Positions 7,786-8,663 of a stretch of DNA of 8,663 nucleotides are shown here, one piece after another. The stretch is from Acidobacteriota bacterium (GTDB lineage: Bacteria > Acidobacteriota > Terriglobia > Bryobacterales > Bryobacteraceae). A program made the position numbers and the translations under genes. Location of the stretch: positions 1 through 8,663 of the forward strand of contig JAPKYY010000345.1 of the NCBI GenBank assembly GCA_026394095.1, written 5' to 3'. The notes under the pieces are model-generated. The model was not told the origin of the DNA, searched no databases, and worked only from the letters and a program-made list of their open reading frames with translations. The first letter of the stretch is position 1; every line of letters starts with the position of its first letter.

Positions 7786-8663
7786 ATGCGCACAAAATGT
7801 TTTGGCTTCGATTACCGGACGGGCGAGCCGATCCGAGTCGAATTTGGTGTGGCGATTGAAGCGGTGGACGATTGGGTTGGACCAACGGATCAGATCGACA
7901 CCTGGATTGCTCCCGGATTTATAGATCTTCAGGTGAACGGATTTGCAGGGGTCGACTATTGCTCTGGCAATTCTTCGCTTGAAGAAATTGGCCGTTCGAT
8001 CCGCGAACAGTTCGCAACTGGAGTTACACGGATTTATCCGACGGTGATTACCGGCTCTGAAGCAGACATGCAGGCGGCGTTCCGGAATATTGTGAAAGCC
8101 AAACGCGAATTGCCTGAGGGGGACGCATTTGAGGCGATCCATGCCGAGGGGCCGTTCATATCGGCAGAGACTGGCCCGCGCGGTGCGCACCCGGTGGCGC
8201 AATGCCGACCGCCGCAGATCGAAGAATGGAAGCGGATGCAAGGTGCGGCCGAAGGTCATATTCGCCTGCTCACTTTGTCGCCCGAGTATGAAGGTACGAC
8301 CAAACTGATTGAACACGTGGTTGGCGAAGGTGTGGTTGTGAGCATTGGACATACGAAGGCGACGACACAGCAGATTGCCGATGCGGTGAAGGCCGGGGCT
8401 ACGATGTCGACTACTTGGCAACGGGTCGCACGCAGTGCTGCCGCGGCATCCGAATTACATCTGGGACCAGTTGGCCGAAGACAAATTGTCGGCGAGCTTT
8501 ATTGCCGATGGAATTCATGTGCCGGCGAATTTCTTGAAAGTGGCCATTCGGGCCAAAGGGATTGAACGGTCTGTACTGGTTACAGATGCGGTAATGCCAG
8601 CGGGTTGTGAGCCGGGAGATTACGCGCTGGGCGAGATTGAAGTTACACTGCATCCGGGAGACC
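7786..8663 (+). CDS. nagA: N-acetylglucosamine-6-phosphate deacetylase, apparent frameshift, C-terminus beyond the window
   Basis: Amidohydrolase-family enzyme that removes acetate from GlcNAc-6-phosphate, feeding amino sugars from cell-wall or chitin recycling to glucosamine-6-phosphate. Frame 1 (7786 to about 8412) carries APGFIDLQVNG (42-52, the QxN form in place of HxH, as in E. coli NagA), HAEGPF (119-124, metal ligand E121), GAH (133-135), LSPE (164-167) and SIGHT with metal ligand H189. After GATMST (residues 204-209) this frame turns into non-family sequence and stops with TGA at 8563-8565. The family sequence resumes in the +1 frame from CTT at 8414: LGNGSHAVLPRHPNYIWDQL, then ADGIHVP and LVTDA with the catalytic Asp codon at 8585-8587, open to the right edge. 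So the gene is either a recent pseudogene or intact with a base-calling error. The ATG at 7786 is the first possible start after an in-frame TAA. Confidence 0.88.
8410..8422 (+). other. Frameshift site in nagA
   Basis: The bases read ACT A CTT GGC AAC where the family expects Thr-His-Leu-Gly/Phe-Asn. Two bases are missing relative to an intact Thr-His-Leu stretch, and what is lost is the His codon equivalent to the metal-ligand His216 of E. coli NagA. No simple contiguous 2-base deletion from ACT-CAY-CTT gives this string, so at least two changes (or miscalls) are needed. Confidence 0.7.

Noticed and set aside
7694..7924. A plus-strand GTG frame of 76 residues with AAGGAG five bases upstream and a hydrophobic, Cys-containing start (MRLKHFCTTFISCVLIGL).
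   Set aside because: It overlaps the start of nagA out of frame for 139 bases, its start lies in the arm of a terminator-like hairpin, and its second half is simply nagA read in another frame. A short regulatory leader peptide is not excluded but unsupported.
6610..8421. The minus-strand frame of the protease stays open for about 604 further codons, suggesting a 1,055-residue protein.
   Set aside because: That part is antisense to well-conserved ilvE and nagA, is rich in Arg/His/Ser with no recognisable domain, and would bury a good signal peptide. The protease starts at 6609.
8413..8565. The continuation of the nagA first frame to the TGA at 8563-8565 as a genuine C-terminus.
   Set aside because: These residues match nothing expected, while the +1 frame over the same bases gives clear NagA sequence including the catalytic Asp region.

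Overview
The window reads as chromosomal DNA of an Acidobacteriota bacterium. That inference rests mainly on a two-unit MacB/FtsX permease of the 'ADOP' (acidobacterial duplicated orphan permease) type with no ATPase beside it. Bryobacter/Solibacter-like relatives are my guess from protein style only. There are no tRNA or rRNA genes, CRISPR arrays, insertion sequences or phage genes.

Layout: (1) 1-2135, minus strand: the N-terminal ~711 residues of valyl-tRNA synthetase (valS), running off the left edge. (2) 2136-2330: a short gap holding, on the plus strand, a very small basic protein of 43 residues (2219-2350) behind a strong ribosome binding site. (3) 2331-6609, minus strand: a tight three-gene unit transcribed from right to left: secreted M48 metalloprotease, then (2 bp gap) the ADOP permease, then (1 nt stop/start overlap, GTG start) a HAD phosphatase/phosphoglucomutase-like enzyme. 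(4) 6610-6633: a 24-bp divergent intergenic region with overlapping -10 elements for both strands. (5) 6634-7569, plus strand: branched-chain amino acid aminotransferase (ilvE). (6) 7570-7785: a non-coding gap rich in inverted repeats, with two terminator-like hairpins. (7) 7786 to the right edge, plus strand: N-acetylglucosamine-6-phosphate deacetylase (nagA), with an apparent frameshift near 8413-8419 exactly where a metal-binding histidine is expected.

The genes are mostly core metabolism (valine charging, branched-chain amino acid synthesis, amino-sugar recycling) plus an envelope-directed protease/permease pair. I see no clearly new biological system. The observations most worth checking are the compact symmetric divergent promoter with a probably leaderless ilvE transcript, the unlabelled 43-residue basic protein, and the nagA lesion. 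A very long open frame on the minus strand (5254-8421) is misleading: only its last 451 codons are the protease; the rest is antisense to ilvE and nagA.
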